DNA of 13,452 nt from Chloroflexi bacterium UBA6077 (GTDB lineage: Bacteria > Chloroflexota > UBA6077), in the NCBI GenBank assembly GCA_002436065.1, contig DIXP01000110.1, positions 1-13,452 of the forward strand. The letters run 5' to 3'. Every line of letters starts with the position of its first letter. The first letter of the stretch is position 1. A program made the translations under genes and the position numbers. Under the pieces are notes generated by a model. That model was not told where the DNA came from and did no database searches. It worked only from the letters and a program-made list of their open reading frames with translations. Shown piece after piece: positions 1-7,355 of the stretch.

Positions 1-142
1 TTACACACTTGACGGGACACATACCGCTACCCTGTCTCCGGATGCATCTCCACACCGAATCTGCGATGGCAACACTTGATGGAGTGGCATATGTCCGCCA
101 TCGCACCGTTTGGCGAATAGCAACGAGAGGGAGGCCGCTAGG

Positions 143-349
143 ATGCCAACCATTATGGTTTTCTGCCGGGATGTGTACTCGATGGATCAGAGGCGGGCGT
201 TTATCAAGGGGGTGTGTGATGCGACTGTGGAGTCGCTGCGAGTGCGGCCGGAGCAGGTGACCATACGAGTCATCCGCTCAGGGGATGAGGACATCAGTCG
301 TGGTGGGGTCTTCCGAATTGACATGCCCAATCACGGCGATCCGGTGTAG
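143..349 (+). CDS. 4-oxalocrotonate tautomerase-like small protein
   Basis: A 68-residue protein of the tautomerase superfamily, whose members use an N-terminal proline as base or acid to interconvert enol and keto forms of small carboxylates, usually as small oligomers in the cytoplasm. The ATG at 143 was chosen over an in-frame start at 110. It gives Met-Pro-Thr-Ile, so removal of Met exposes the catalytic Pro1, and GGGAGG (129-134) lies 8 bases upstream. The length matches the 60-70 residue family. The beta-alpha-beta pattern is visible, with a Val-Thr-Ile-Arg-Val-Ile second strand (mature residues 38-43) whose Arg41 lies near Arg39 of the Pseudomonas enzyme. Arg11 of that enzyme is not conserved (Tyr here), so the substrate probably differs. 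It is the first gene of the cluster, 35 bp before the oxidoreductase. The family call is fairly firm; the substrate is unknown. Confidence 0.8.
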   Translation: MPTIMVFCRDVYSMDQRRAFIKGVCDATVESLRVRPEQVTIRVIRSGDEDISRGGVFRIDMPNHGDPV

Positions 350-384
350 TTCTAGATCAAGGCGAACTGGGGAGATCGGAACTG

Positions 385-1413
385 ATGAAGGAAGGCAACA
401 CAACACGTGGGTGGGCGATCGTGGGATTGGGGAAGCATGCAGATGCCTACCTGGCCCCAGCTATCCAGAAGGCGCCCTCTGCCAGATTGGCCGCAGTGTG
501 CAGCAGGGACAGGGCTAAGGCCGAGGCATTTGCAGCGAAACATGGTGCTGATAGGGCTTATGGCTCCTTCGATGAGTTGCTGTCCGATCCGGCTGTAGAG
601 GTTGTCCACATCGCCAGCCCCAACAGCCTGCATGCGGACCAAACGGTCCAGGCTGCCCGAGCGGGTAAACATATCATGTGCGAGAAGCCCATGTCGCTGA
701 CTGTAGCTGACGGTGAGCGCATGGTCGAGATCTGCCGGAGCCATCGGGTCAAACTGGGAGTCGGTTTTCAAAACCGGCATCACCCGGCCCACCAAGAGGC
801 TCGCCGGCTGATAGTCGAGGGTGCAGTTGGGGAAATCACCCACGCCGTCGCCCAATATGGCCATGGTTTCATCAGTCGCTCCCTGTCCGGCTGGCGCGCC
901 GATCCAGCGATGGCAGGCGGCGGGAGCCTGATGGGGTCCGGTCTTCACTGTCTGGACCTGTTGAGGTTCTTGTTGGGCAAGGAGGTGGAAGAGGTCGTGG
1001 CTGCAACAGACATGGGGCAGCCCGATCGGCCGGTGGATGAGGTCGTCCTCGCCATCCTGAAGTTCCGCGATGGCCCGTATTGCTTCGCGGTCTCGGGACT
1101 GCACATCCCCCGTATTCGCAACGACGTCGTGGTGTATGGCACCAAGGCACGCATAACAGGCTCTGGCACCGTGGGCACCAAGCTGCAGGGAGAGCTATGC
1201 ATTGATGCCGACGAGCTTGCCACAAGGATGCAGTTTCCCGTGGCCGAGCCCATCATCGGTAGCTACATTCGCCAGGTCGAGGACTTCAATCAGTCTATAG
1301 ACCAGGACACTGAGCCCAAGGCATCGGGGGTAGACGGTATCGAGATGATTCGTGTGGCTGAAGCGATCCTGGAGTCGAGCCGAACAGGCAGGACGGTCAG
1401 AGTATCCAGGTGA
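385..1413 (+). CDS. Gfo/Idh/MocA-family NAD(P)-dependent oxidoreductase
   Basis: A 342-residue soluble dehydrogenase of the glucose-fructose oxidoreductase / inositol dehydrogenase family, which oxidises or reduces hydroxyl and keto groups of sugars, inositols and related compounds. The N-terminal Rossmann domain starts with a glycine-rich loop (Val-Gly-Leu-Gly-Lys-His, residues 13-18). The family's Glu-Lys-Pro motif is at 100-102, with Lys101 as the expected catalytic lysine. The C-terminal alpha/beta domain carries a GGGSLMGSGLHCLD stretch (178-191) with the conserved His188 and Asp191. The Asp normally four residues before that His, part of the Lys-Asp-His set in inositol dehydrogenase, is Gly184 here. 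Length is typical. GGGGAG (369-374) lies about 10 bases before the ATG. The gene sits between the tautomerase and the TRAP binding protein, 69 bp before the latter. The family is clear; the substrate is not known. Confidence 0.92.
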   Translation: MKEGNTTRGWAIVGLGKHADAYLAPAIQKAPSARLAAVCSRDRAKAEAFAAKHGADRAYGSFDELLSDPAVEVVHIASPNSLHADQTVQAARAGKHIMCEKPMSLTVADGERMVEICRSHRVKLGVGFQNRHHPAHQEARRLIVEGAVGEITHAVAQYGHGFISRSLSGWRADPAMAGGGSLMGSGLHCLDLLRFLLGKEVEEVVAATDMGQPDRPVDEVVLAILKFRDGPYCFAVSGLHIPRIRNDVVVYGTKARITGSGTVGTKLQGELCIDADELATRMQFPVAEPIIGSYIRQVEDFNQSIDQDTEPKASGVDGIEMIRVAEAILESSRTGRTVRVSR

Positions 1414-1482
1414 GATGGACGGCAACCAAGGTCCGGCGAGAAGCTTGGCTGGAAGAGAGCATTCATACTTGGAGGTGAGAGA

Positions 1483-2649
1483 ATGGACTTGAAACTGCGC
1501 ACAGCCTCTATGGCTATCCTGGTGCTTGCCCTCGGGATGGCCGCGTTTGCGGCCTGCTCTGCCCCGGCGGCCCCGGCCTCTCCAACCGCTGCCAAGGCGG
1601 CTTCGGCGGCCGCAGCCGCAGCACCTACGGCTGCCAAGGCCGCCGCCGCAGGGCCATCGGTGACCTGGAAGATGGCCATGCCAGCGGTAGGCCCCAATGG
1701 CGTCATCGGGAAGTCGTACTTGTGGTGGGGCCAAGAGGTAGAGAAGCGAACCGAAGGCAGGGTGAAGATCCAGTTCTTCTGGTCAGAATCGTTGCTGGCT
1801 CAGAAGGACATGTTGAGCGGGCTCGCCCAGGGGATTGCCGACGCCTGCATCGTTGGCTTGAGCTACTTCCCCGCGCAGAACGCGATTGGTCTGGTCACGG
1901 AGTTCCCCGGGAACGCATCTGATCCGCTCGCCGTGTTGAAGGCCATGGACGAACTGTACGACACCAACGCCGACGCCAAGTCGGACCTCGAGAAGAACGG
2001 GGTGGTAAGGATCGGCGGTTGGACGACCGGATTGTTCCAGCTGTTCCTCGGCGAGTCCTTCACAAACCTGGACGGACTCAAGGGCAAGAGCATTCGATCC
2101 GGCGGTGGTGCCCGAACCCCTATGTGGCAGACGTTGGGAGCCAACCCCGTCTCGATGACCAGCGGCGAGCTGTACGACGCTGTCGATCGAGGAGTCATCT
2201 TCGGCTTCGAGAACACCCTATGTCTGGCCGACGACCAGAAGCACGGAGAGGTGGTCGAGACCGTCGTGCTGACGAACGCCGGTTCGGTGACGGGGTCCTT
2301 CCTCGGAGTGAACAAGGGCGTCTGGGACAAGCTTTCCGAGGCGGACCGGAAGGCACTGACGCAGCTTCGCGACGATTTCCACGTTCAACTGGCGAAGGAT
2401 CTGATCGGGAGCCAGGACGCCGTCGTGGAGAAGTGGAAGAAGAACGGCATAGAGTTCGTTACGCTCAGCGGCTCGGACAAGCAGACGTTTGACGCCGCTG
2501 CGGCGGCCGCGACTACCACACAGGTAGAGAAGTCGGAGAAGGCCGTTGGCGGGAGCGGGAAGGCCAAGGCCGCTTACGAGCAGTTCAAGAGCCTGGTAGA
2601 GAAGTACGAGGCGCAGATCAAGAAGGACGGCTACCCCTGGAAGAAGTAG
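1483..2649 (+). CDS. TRAP transporter substrate-binding lipoprotein (DctP family)
   Basis: A 388-residue extracytoplasmic solute receptor of a tripartite ATP-independent (TRAP) transporter, which captures a carboxylate ligand and delivers it to the DctQ/DctM membrane complex. Residues 1-24 form a lipoprotein signal peptide ending in Phe-Ala-Ala before Cys25, the lipidation site. Residues 26-57 are an Ala/Pro/Lys/Ser linker with PTAAKAA twice (34-40 and 48-54). The DctP domain follows from about residue 58. Arg205, in Leu-Lys-Gly-Lys-Ser-Ile-Arg, aligns with the Arg that holds the ligand carboxylate in characterised TRAP receptors such as SiaP (R147). Asn244 in Gly-Phe-Glu-Asn aligns within one residue of SiaP N187. 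This favours an organic-acid ligand. A strong GGAGGTGAG (1471-1479) precedes the ATG. The permease genes lie downstream but are separated from it by an M24 gene. Confidence 0.95.
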   Translation: MDLKLRTASMAILVLALGMAAFAACSAPAAPASPTAAKAASAAAAAAPTAAKAAAAGPSVTWKMAMPAVGPNGVIGKSYLWWGQEVEKRTEGRVKIQFFWSESLLAQKDMLSGLAQGIADACIVGLSYFPAQNAIGLVTEFPGNASDPLAVLKAMDELYDTNADAKSDLEKNGVVRIGGWTTGLFQLFLGESFTNLDGLKGKSIRSGGGARTPMWQTLGANPVSMTSGELYDAVDRGVIFGFENTLCLADDQKHGEVVETVVLTNAGSVTGSFLGVNKGVWDKLSEADRKALTQLRDDFHVQLAKDLIGSQDAVVEKWKKNGIEFVTLSGSDKQTFDAAAAAATTTQVEKSEKAVGGSGKAKAAYEQFKSLVEKYEAQIKKDGYPWKK

Positions 2650-2680
2650 GGTAGACACCCAATCGAGATCGCGAAAGCAC

Positions 2681-2701
2681 ACACAGTACACAGTACACAG
2701 A
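2681..2701 (+). repeat. Short tandem repeat, ACACAG(T/A) x3
   Basis: Three contiguous 7-base copies (ACACAGT, ACACAGT, ACACAGA) fill most of the 76-bp gap between the TRAP receptor and the first M24 gene. A fourth degenerate copy (GCACACAGA) follows up to the AAGGAG ribosome binding site at 2710-2715. The unit resembles the CACAGAG-type degenerate intergenic repeats seen in many environmental bacterial genomes. A related CRCGGAG array lies at 11052-11086. Confidence 0.7.
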
Positions 2702-2725
2702 GCACACAGAAGGAGAACTCAGACC

Positions 2726-3976
2726 ATGTTGCATGGCATGAGAGCAGTGGACTGGCAGCCAGGGATCGATTTCGACAAGCTGCGCAGAGACCGGCTTGCC
2801 AAGGCGAATGCGGCGATGCATAAGTACGGCATCGGCTCGGCCCTCATCTATGGATGGGACAGCAAGAGGTACGTCTCTAGTGTCTGGAACCATCCTTACT
2901 CCAGGCACATGCCCTTCGCTCCCGTCCTCTTGATCCGGGACGCGGGCTTCCCCTACGTCTGGACGTCGAAGGCTCTGGATGACTACCAGGTCCAGAGGGA
3001 GTCCCCGTGGTTGGAAGGCCACACCGTCGCAGACAAGCACGGGTCTATGAGGGCGAACCACATGCTCCCCAGGGCCGAGGCCGACAAGCTCTGGAAGCAG
3101 AACGCGCAGCAGATCAAGGGTATGCTGAAGGAGCATGGCGTCGAGAACGAGCCGATGAGCCTGGACTGGGCCGGTCCGGATCTAATAAACGCCCTCGCGA
3201 ATGAGGGAATAAAGGTGGTGGACGGCAACAGTTGGATCATCGAGGCTCGCATGGTCAAGACCGAGGAGGAGATCTCCCTCATGAAGATGGGAGCGATCTG
3301 CAACGAGGCAGGCTACGCGGCGGTGGTGGAGAAGGCGCGCCCCGGCATGCCGGAGAACGAAATCCAGGCCATCATGGCCGAGGCCATCTACCGGGCCGGT
3401 GCGGAGTATGTAGAGGGCTGGGTGATCACGGGCGGGCCGAGGACCTGTCCGCGAGGCTACAACTGGTCGGACAGGAATTGCCGGCCTGGTGAGATGCTGG
3501 TGGTTGAGGCGTGCCACGTCACCTACTGCGGCTACAAGGTTTGTTACGACCGCACCTTCGTGATGGGCGACCAGCCGACGCCCCTCCAGAAGGAGCTGTA
3601 CTCCGTCGCCGTGGATATGAACGAGGCGATCATGCAGCTGCTGAAGCCCGGGATCACCAACCACGACGTGGCGAGACTCAGACCAACGCCGGAGCCCTGC
3701 TTCAGGAACCTGCAGGATATCGTCAAGTTCCGCAACAGCTACGGTTGGCAGAACCATCTAGGTGGTATGGGCATCGCCTGGTATGAGGCTCCGTATATCG
3801 ACCTGGATGAGCCTGAGGTCGTACTGGAGAAGAACATGACCTTCTCCTACCACATCCAGTTCTGGGTCGAGGGCAACGAGGGTGTGGCGTTGGAGAACAC
3901 TTTCCGGATCACCGACACCGGCTGCGAGAACCTCTGCAAATGGCCTTACAAGGAGCTGCGGGCTATCGGTGTCTAG
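2726..3976 (+). CDS. M24-family protein (creatinase/prolidase fold) with altered metal-ligand positions
   Basis: A 416-residue protein with the two-domain layout of creatinase, prolidase and ectoine hydrolase: an N-terminal creatinase-N-like domain (about 14-165) and a C-terminal pita-bread domain (about 170-416). The pita-bread features are recognisable (Gly-Tyr...Arg-Thr-Phe at 269-278, Tyr-Glu-Ala-Pro at 353-356, Leu-Glu-Asn-Thr at 389-392), but four of five canonical metal ligands are changed. The first Asp is replaced by Glu261/Ala262, the second by Cys273, the His by Gly346, and the first Glu by His376. Only Glu390 remains. Creatinase, a metal-free member, has also lost ligands and, as I recall, has Glu where Asp275 lies here. 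The end (Lys-Trp-Pro-Tyr) also resembles creatinase. This could be a metal-independent hydrolase, an enzyme with an unusual metal site, or a non-catalytic partner. The frame is intact. AAGGAG lies 10 bases before the ATG. It is a paralogue of the M24 gene at 7356 (shared Val-Asp-Trp...Phe-Asp...Leu-Arg-Arg start). Confidence 0.88.
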   Translation: MLHGMRAVDWQPGIDFDKLRRDRLAKANAAMHKYGIGSALIYGWDSKRYVSSVWNHPYSRHMPFAPVLLIRDAGFPYVWTSKALDDYQVQRESPWLEGHTVADKHGSMRANHMLPRAEADKLWKQNAQQIKGMLKEHGVENEPMSLDWAGPDLINALANEGIKVVDGNSWIIEARMVKTEEEISLMKMGAICNEAGYAAVVEKARPGMPENEIQAIMAEAIYRAGAEYVEGWVITGGPRTCPRGYNWSDRNCRPGEMLVVEACHVTYCGYKVCYDRTFVMGDQPTPLQKELYSVAVDMNEAIMQLLKPGITNHDVARLRPTPEPCFRNLQDIVKFRNSYGWQNHLGGMGIAWYEAPYIDLDEPEVVLEKNMTFSYHIQFWVEGNEGVALENTFRITDTGCENLCKWPYKELRAIGV

Positions 3977-4013
3977 TAGTTCCTGATGAGCTATCCACAT
4001 TCGATGTAGCGCG

Positions 4014-4040
4014 TCCTTTCTTCCTCCTTTCTTGTGGAGG
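4014..4040 (+). promoter_or_regulatory. Pyrimidine tract with anti-Shine-Dalgarno-like core and small hairpin
   Basis: Twenty consecutive pyrimidines (4014-4033) lie in the 180-bp gap between the first M24 gene and dctQ. They contain CCTCCTTTCT (4023-4032), which equals the usual bacterial 16S rRNA 3' tail sense sequence. CCTCC (4023-4027) can pair with GGAGG (4036-4040) across an 8-base loop. A role in setting expression between the two genes is possible but unproven. The rest of the 3977-4156 gap shows no gene. Confidence 0.3.
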
Positions 4041-4156
4041 CGGTGTGCTCGGGGAATCCTGCTCTGTTGCTAGGGCAGAGGCAGGGTGGTGGCTTGTGGG
4101 CACCGATCGAGCGCACCGTCCCGCACGGGGGGGTCATTGGAGAGAGTGGAAAGCAG

Positions 4157-4717
4157 ATGAGCATGGTACCAGAAGGGCTAGCATCTACCGGGCAGAGCGG
4201 AAGTCAATCGGTGTTGAGCAGCATAGGCCGGGTGCTCTCCAGCTCGAAAGGTGCCGAGTGGGGCACCGTCGTTGCCGGCTGGACCGCAATCTTTATGATG
4301 TTCTCAATCACTGCCGACGTCATAGCGCGCAAACTTGGCCACTCGATACCCGGCGTATTCGAGATAACCGAGGAGGCCATGATGCTGGTGGTTTTCCTGC
4401 CGCTGGCACACGTGGCGCTGAACCGAGGTCACGTGATCTTCTCATTCACGACCGGGCGAATACCCAAGTGGGCGGAGCAATTCCTAGACGGGATGGCCTC
4501 GCTCGTGGGTGGGGTTCTCTCCGCGGCCATCGCATGGATGGCCTGGGGGGTAGCCTGGAAGAACGCCCTCATCGGTGAATACCGGGAGGGACTCATTGAC
4601 GTAAGCATATGGCCGTTTAGGTTCGTGCTCGCGATCGGCTTTGGGTTGTTCGCGTACTACTTGTTCCTGCTAGTGTGGCGGGACTTCAAGAGCGCGCTGG
4701 GGCACAAACCCGAATAG
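4157..4717 (+). CDS. TRAP transporter small membrane subunit (DctQ family)
   Basis: A 186-residue integral membrane protein, the small permease subunit that pairs with DctM. Four hydrophobic segments are visible at about 36-56, 70-90, 108-136 and 152-175, as expected for DctQ. The loop after helix 2 carries Leu-Asn-Arg-Gly-His (88-92), close to the family's usual short charged loop. The first 33 residues are a Ser/Gly-rich cytoplasmic extension. The frame is open upstream to a GTG at 4034, but the residues before 4157 look non-coding (low hydrophobicity, no family match, no ribosome binding site), and GGAGAG (4139-4144) supports the ATG at 4157. A second ATG two codons later is also possible. 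It lies 161 bp before dctM, rather wide for a TRAP pair, and 180 bp after the M24 gene. Confidence 0.88.
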   Translation: MSMVPEGLASTGQSGSQSVLSSIGRVLSSSKGAEWGTVVAGWTAIFMMFSITADVIARKLGHSIPGVFEITEEAMMLVVFLPLAHVALNRGHVIFSFTTGRIPKWAEQFLDGMASLVGGVLSAAIAWMAWGVAWKNALIGEYREGLIDVSIWPFRFVLAIGFGLFAYYLFLLVWRDFKSALGHKPE

Positions 4718-4878
4718 GCGCGCGAAGGGGGACCGGGTTCGAGGCGGGCAGGCCAAGCAATTATCAGGATGAGGCTGTTGTAGTGTGGGCAGTCGGGTTT
4801 GCCGGAAGGTGCGAGTCCCCGCAGTCTCTCCCTGTGGCCATTCACTCGTCTGAAAGCTAGACCGCGGAGGCCGTTCTG

Positions 4879-6201
4879 ATGGATTCGATGCAAATCGGAG
4901 TCTTGAGCGTCGTTCTGTTGATAGGGCTGTGCGCTCTGAGGATCCCGATCGGGTATACCCTGGGTTTAATTGGGGCAGTCGGGCTGACGTCGATGCTGGG
5001 ATTCGAGTCTGCCTTCAACTACGTGGCTATGAGACTGCACACGGTCATTGCGAGCTTCACCTTCACGGCGATTCCGCTGTTCTTTCTAATGGGATACTTT
5101 GCCATACACGCGGGCCTGACTACAGACGCCTTTCAAGCTGCGCGGGTGTGGCTCGCGCGTCTGCCGGGCGGGGTGGCCTCGGCCGTAGTGATGGGTTGCG
5201 CGGTGTTCGGCGCCTGTTCTGGGGCCGGTTTGCCGGCGGCGGCGGCGCTTGGCCGGATAGCGGTCCCGGAGATGATCGCGCTGGGTTACAGCCCAGGGCT
5301 GGCTACGGGCGTGGTCGCCGCGGCATCTCCGCTGGCGGTGTTGATCCCGCCGAGCGTGCTGATGATTATCTACGGTGGTATCACGAATACGTCAGTGGCG
5401 CGGCTGCTGATCGGGGGAATTGGGCCAGGGATACTCGCCACAGTCATGTTCATCGGTGGGATTACACTGGCGGTTAAGATGCGACCCAGCCTGGCTCCGT
5501 CATCTGCCGGGTTGAGCTTCAGCTGGCGAGAACGGATGGGGGCGCTGAAGAGCGTATGGGGAGTCCTGCTGCTGTTCCTGGCCGTGGTCGGGAGCATCTA
5601 CATGGGGCTCGCGACGCCGACCGAGGCGGCGGCGGTGGGAGCCCTGGGGGCGATGCTGCTGGCGGTGTCGATGCGACGGCTTGACGTCCCGAAGCTAAAG
5701 GACGCAGCTTACGAGACCGCGAGGATCAGCGCGCAGGTCTTTCTGATCATCGCGATGGCCCAGATCTTCTCCGCCTTCATAACGCAGACCGGAGCGGTAG
5801 ACGAGGTTGTGGCGTGGGTTCTGGAAATGCAGATGACGCCCGCCGCGTTCATGGTCATCATATCGATCGTATACATAATACTCGGGATGTTCCTGGACAG
5901 CACGTCGATGATTGTGCTCACGATGCCGGCGGTATTCCCCGTTATCCAAGCGCTAGGGTTGGATCCGGTCTGGTTCGGCGTCATGGTGATCGTTTACGTT
6001 GAGATTGCGGCCATCACGCCACCGCTGGGGATCACAGTGTACCTGGTGAAGGGGGCCATCGGGGACCTGGTCGACCTGTGGGATATCTTCAAGGGTGCGT
6101 TCATGTTCTTCATCATGTGGATCGCAATGCTGTTCATACTGTACGCCATCCCCAACATCATTCTCTGGCTTCCGAACCAGATGAAGGGCGCGGCGTGGTA
6201 G
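4879..6201 (+). CDS. TRAP transporter large membrane subunit (DctM family)
   Basis: A 440-residue, almost wholly hydrophobic protein, the main transport subunit of the TRAP system, which drives uptake with an ion gradient (usually sodium). Length and motifs are standard: Arg-Ile-Pro-Ile-Gly near the N-terminus (21-25), Ala-Ile-Pro-Leu-Phe-Phe-Leu-Met-Gly (64-72), a Gly/Ser/Ala-rich hairpin Gly-Ala-Cys-Ser-Gly-Ala-Gly-Leu-Pro (111-119), Leu-Ile-Pro-Pro-Ser (155-159), and a later Pro-Thr-Glu-Ala-Ala-Ala segment. About a dozen transmembrane or re-entrant segments can be drawn. GGAGG (4865-4869) lies 9 bases upstream of the ATG. With the receptor at 1483 and the DctQ subunit at 4157 it completes a three-part transporter. 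The 161-bp gap before it holds no gene or tRNA that I can support. Confidence 0.96.
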   Translation: MDSMQIGVLSVVLLIGLCALRIPIGYTLGLIGAVGLTSMLGFESAFNYVAMRLHTVIASFTFTAIPLFFLMGYFAIHAGLTTDAFQAARVWLARLPGGVASAVVMGCAVFGACSGAGLPAAAALGRIAVPEMIALGYSPGLATGVVAAASPLAVLIPPSVLMIIYGGITNTSVARLLIGGIGPGILATVMFIGGITLAVKMRPSLAPSSAGLSFSWRERMGALKSVWGVLLLFLAVVGSIYMGLATPTEAAAVGALGAMLLAVSMRRLDVPKLKDAAYETARISAQVFLIIAMAQIFSAFITQTGAVDEVVAWVLEMQMTPAAFMVIISIVYIILGMFLDSTSMIVLTMPAVFPVIQALGLDPVWFGVMVIVYVEIAAITPPLGITVYLVKGAIGDLVDLWDIFKGAFMFFIMWIAMLFILYAIPNIILWLPNQMKGAAW

Positions 6202-6275
6202 TGGTTGGGCATGAGAATCTGGCAGCGATGGTCTATGGAGTCTGGTTGACGATACGGTATTGAGGTGGAGCGAGA

Positions 6276-7268
6276 ATGGCCTACAAGGTGGTCATGACAG
6301 TAGATCTGGGCAGTACGGAGATAGAGGAGCGTGCGCTGGAAGCCGTAGGGGGGCAGGTTGCCGTCTCGGTCTGCACGACCGAAGAGCAGCTGATCGAGAG
6401 CTGTCGAGACTGCGATGGTGTCCTTGTGGGCGCGAACTCGCCTGTTACGGCCAGGGTGATCGATTCTCTGGAGAGGTGCAGGGTGCTGAGCCGGTTGGGC
6501 ATCGGGTACAGCAATATTGACGTGAAGGCAGCGACCGCGAAGCGGATCGCGGTGACCTACGTGCCCGACTACTGCGTGGGCGAAGTATCCGATCATGCGT
6601 TGACCATGCTGCTGGCGTTGGCGAGGGCCATAGTGCCACTGAACCAGTCGGCCAAGTCCGGACGGTGGAAGAAGGGTTTTCAGGAGCTGAAGCAGCCGAT
6701 GCGCAGGCTATCCGGGCAGACACTGGGGATCGTGGGGCTCGGGAAGATCGGCCAGTCTCTAGCAGCGAAGGCGCAGGCGCTGGGGCTGAGGACCATCGCA
6801 TTCGACCCCTATCTCTCGTCTGAGCGGGCGCAGGAGCTTGGAGTAGAGCTGGTGGAGATGGATTTCCTGCTGTGGCACTCGGATTACGTATCCTTGCACG
6901 CCCCGTTGACGGAAACCACCAAGAAGCTGTTCTCTCTGGCAGCCTTAAAGAAGATGAAGCCCACGGCGTATCTGATCAACAGCTCGCGGGGTGGCCTGGT
7001 GGATGAGCGGGCGCTCTACGTGGCACTCACCGAGGGGTTGATCGCGGGGGCCGGTATCGACGTGACCGATCCAGAGCCGCCTCAATCAGACAACCCGCTG
7101 TTCCGGCTGGATAACGTTCTCATTACGCCACACGTCTCCTACTACTCCGAGGAGGCCGATGTGGAGCTGCGGAGGCGGTCGGCCGAGGCGGTCGCAGATG
7201 TGCTGCAGGGGAGACGGCCGGACGATCTGGTCAATCCTGATGTTATGGCGGAAGCCACACTCCAATGA
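6276..7268 (+). CDS. D-2-hydroxyacid dehydrogenase, phosphoglycerate dehydrogenase-like
   Basis: A 330-residue NAD-dependent dehydrogenase of the D-isomer-specific 2-hydroxyacid family (SerA/CtBP/glyoxylate reductase type), interconverting 2-hydroxy and 2-keto acids. The nucleotide-binding loop is Gly154-Leu-Gly156-Lys-Ile-Gly159, and Asp177 at the end of the next strand points to NAD rather than NADP. The catalytic set is complete: Arg238 (Asn-Ser-Ser-Arg-Gly-Gly), Glu267 (Asp-Pro-Glu-Pro) and His286 (Thr-Pro-His). It has no ACT or other regulatory extension, so a catabolic role is more likely than serine synthesis. GAGGTGGAG (6261-6269) precedes the ATG, 74 bp after dctM. Its place among transport and hydrolase genes suggests that it acts on a keto or hydroxy acid released from the imported substrate, but the substrate is not determined. 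Confidence 0.93.
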   Translation: MAYKVVMTVDLGSTEIEERALEAVGGQVAVSVCTTEEQLIESCRDCDGVLVGANSPVTARVIDSLERCRVLSRLGIGYSNIDVKAATAKRIAVTYVPDYCVGEVSDHALTMLLALARAIVPLNQSAKSGRWKKGFQELKQPMRRLSGQTLGIVGLGKIGQSLAAKAQALGLRTIAFDPYLSSERAQELGVELVEMDFLLWHSDYVSLHAPLTETTKKLFSLAALKKMKPTAYLINSSRGGLVDERALYVALTEGLIAGAGIDVTDPEPPQSDNPLFRLDNVLITPHVSYYSEEADVELRRRSAEAVADVLQGRRPDDLVNPDVMAEATLQ

Positions 7269-7282
7269 TAGGCACGCAGGCG

Positions 7283-7307
7283 GCACGGTGACAGCGGTGT
7301 CACGTGC
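7283..7307. promoter_or_regulatory. Palindrome / hairpin, possible operator
   Basis: GTGACA and TGTCAC (7288-7293 and 7298-7303) form a perfect dyad around GCGG. Outer bases extend it to a 10-bp stem with a single bulged G. It sits in the 87-bp gap between the hydroxyacid dehydrogenase and the second M24 gene. It could be a regulator binding site or an mRNA processing or attenuation hairpin. No T-run follows, so a classical terminator is unlikely. Confidence 0.45.
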
Positions 7308-7355
7308 AATCTTCATGCAGCAGGGGAGCGATCACAAAATGGAAAGGAGAAGTAA

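Noticed and set aside
9..14. TTGACG as a -35 box for the first unit (also at 6246-6251)
   Set aside because: No acceptable -10 hexamer lies 16-18 bases downstream of either copy.
9..260. Open frame overlapping the leader and the tautomerase gene
   Set aside because: Arg/Cys/Trp-rich translation with no family resemblance, out of frame with the tautomerase, which has a good ribosome binding site and the required Pro after Met.
352..1104. Long open frame on the minus strand opposite the Gfo/Idh/MocA gene
   Set aside because: It lies wholly antisense to a well-supported gene, has no recognisable domain and no ribosome binding site; GC-rich coding DNA commonly gives such shadows.
2726..3976. 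First M24 gene as a decaying pseudogene
   Set aside because: Full length, no frameshift or stop, good ribosome binding site, and conserved structural motifs around the changed ligand positions.
4034..4156. Upstream GTG start extending DctQ by 41 residues
   Set aside because: The extra residues look non-coding, there is no suitable ribosome binding site, and the small subunit family does not carry such an extension.
4806..4822. T-arm-like string (GTGCGAGTCCCCGC) suggesting a tRNA
   Set aside because: The T loop lacks TTC, the flanking bases do not pair, and no D or anticodon arm or acceptor stem can be drawn.
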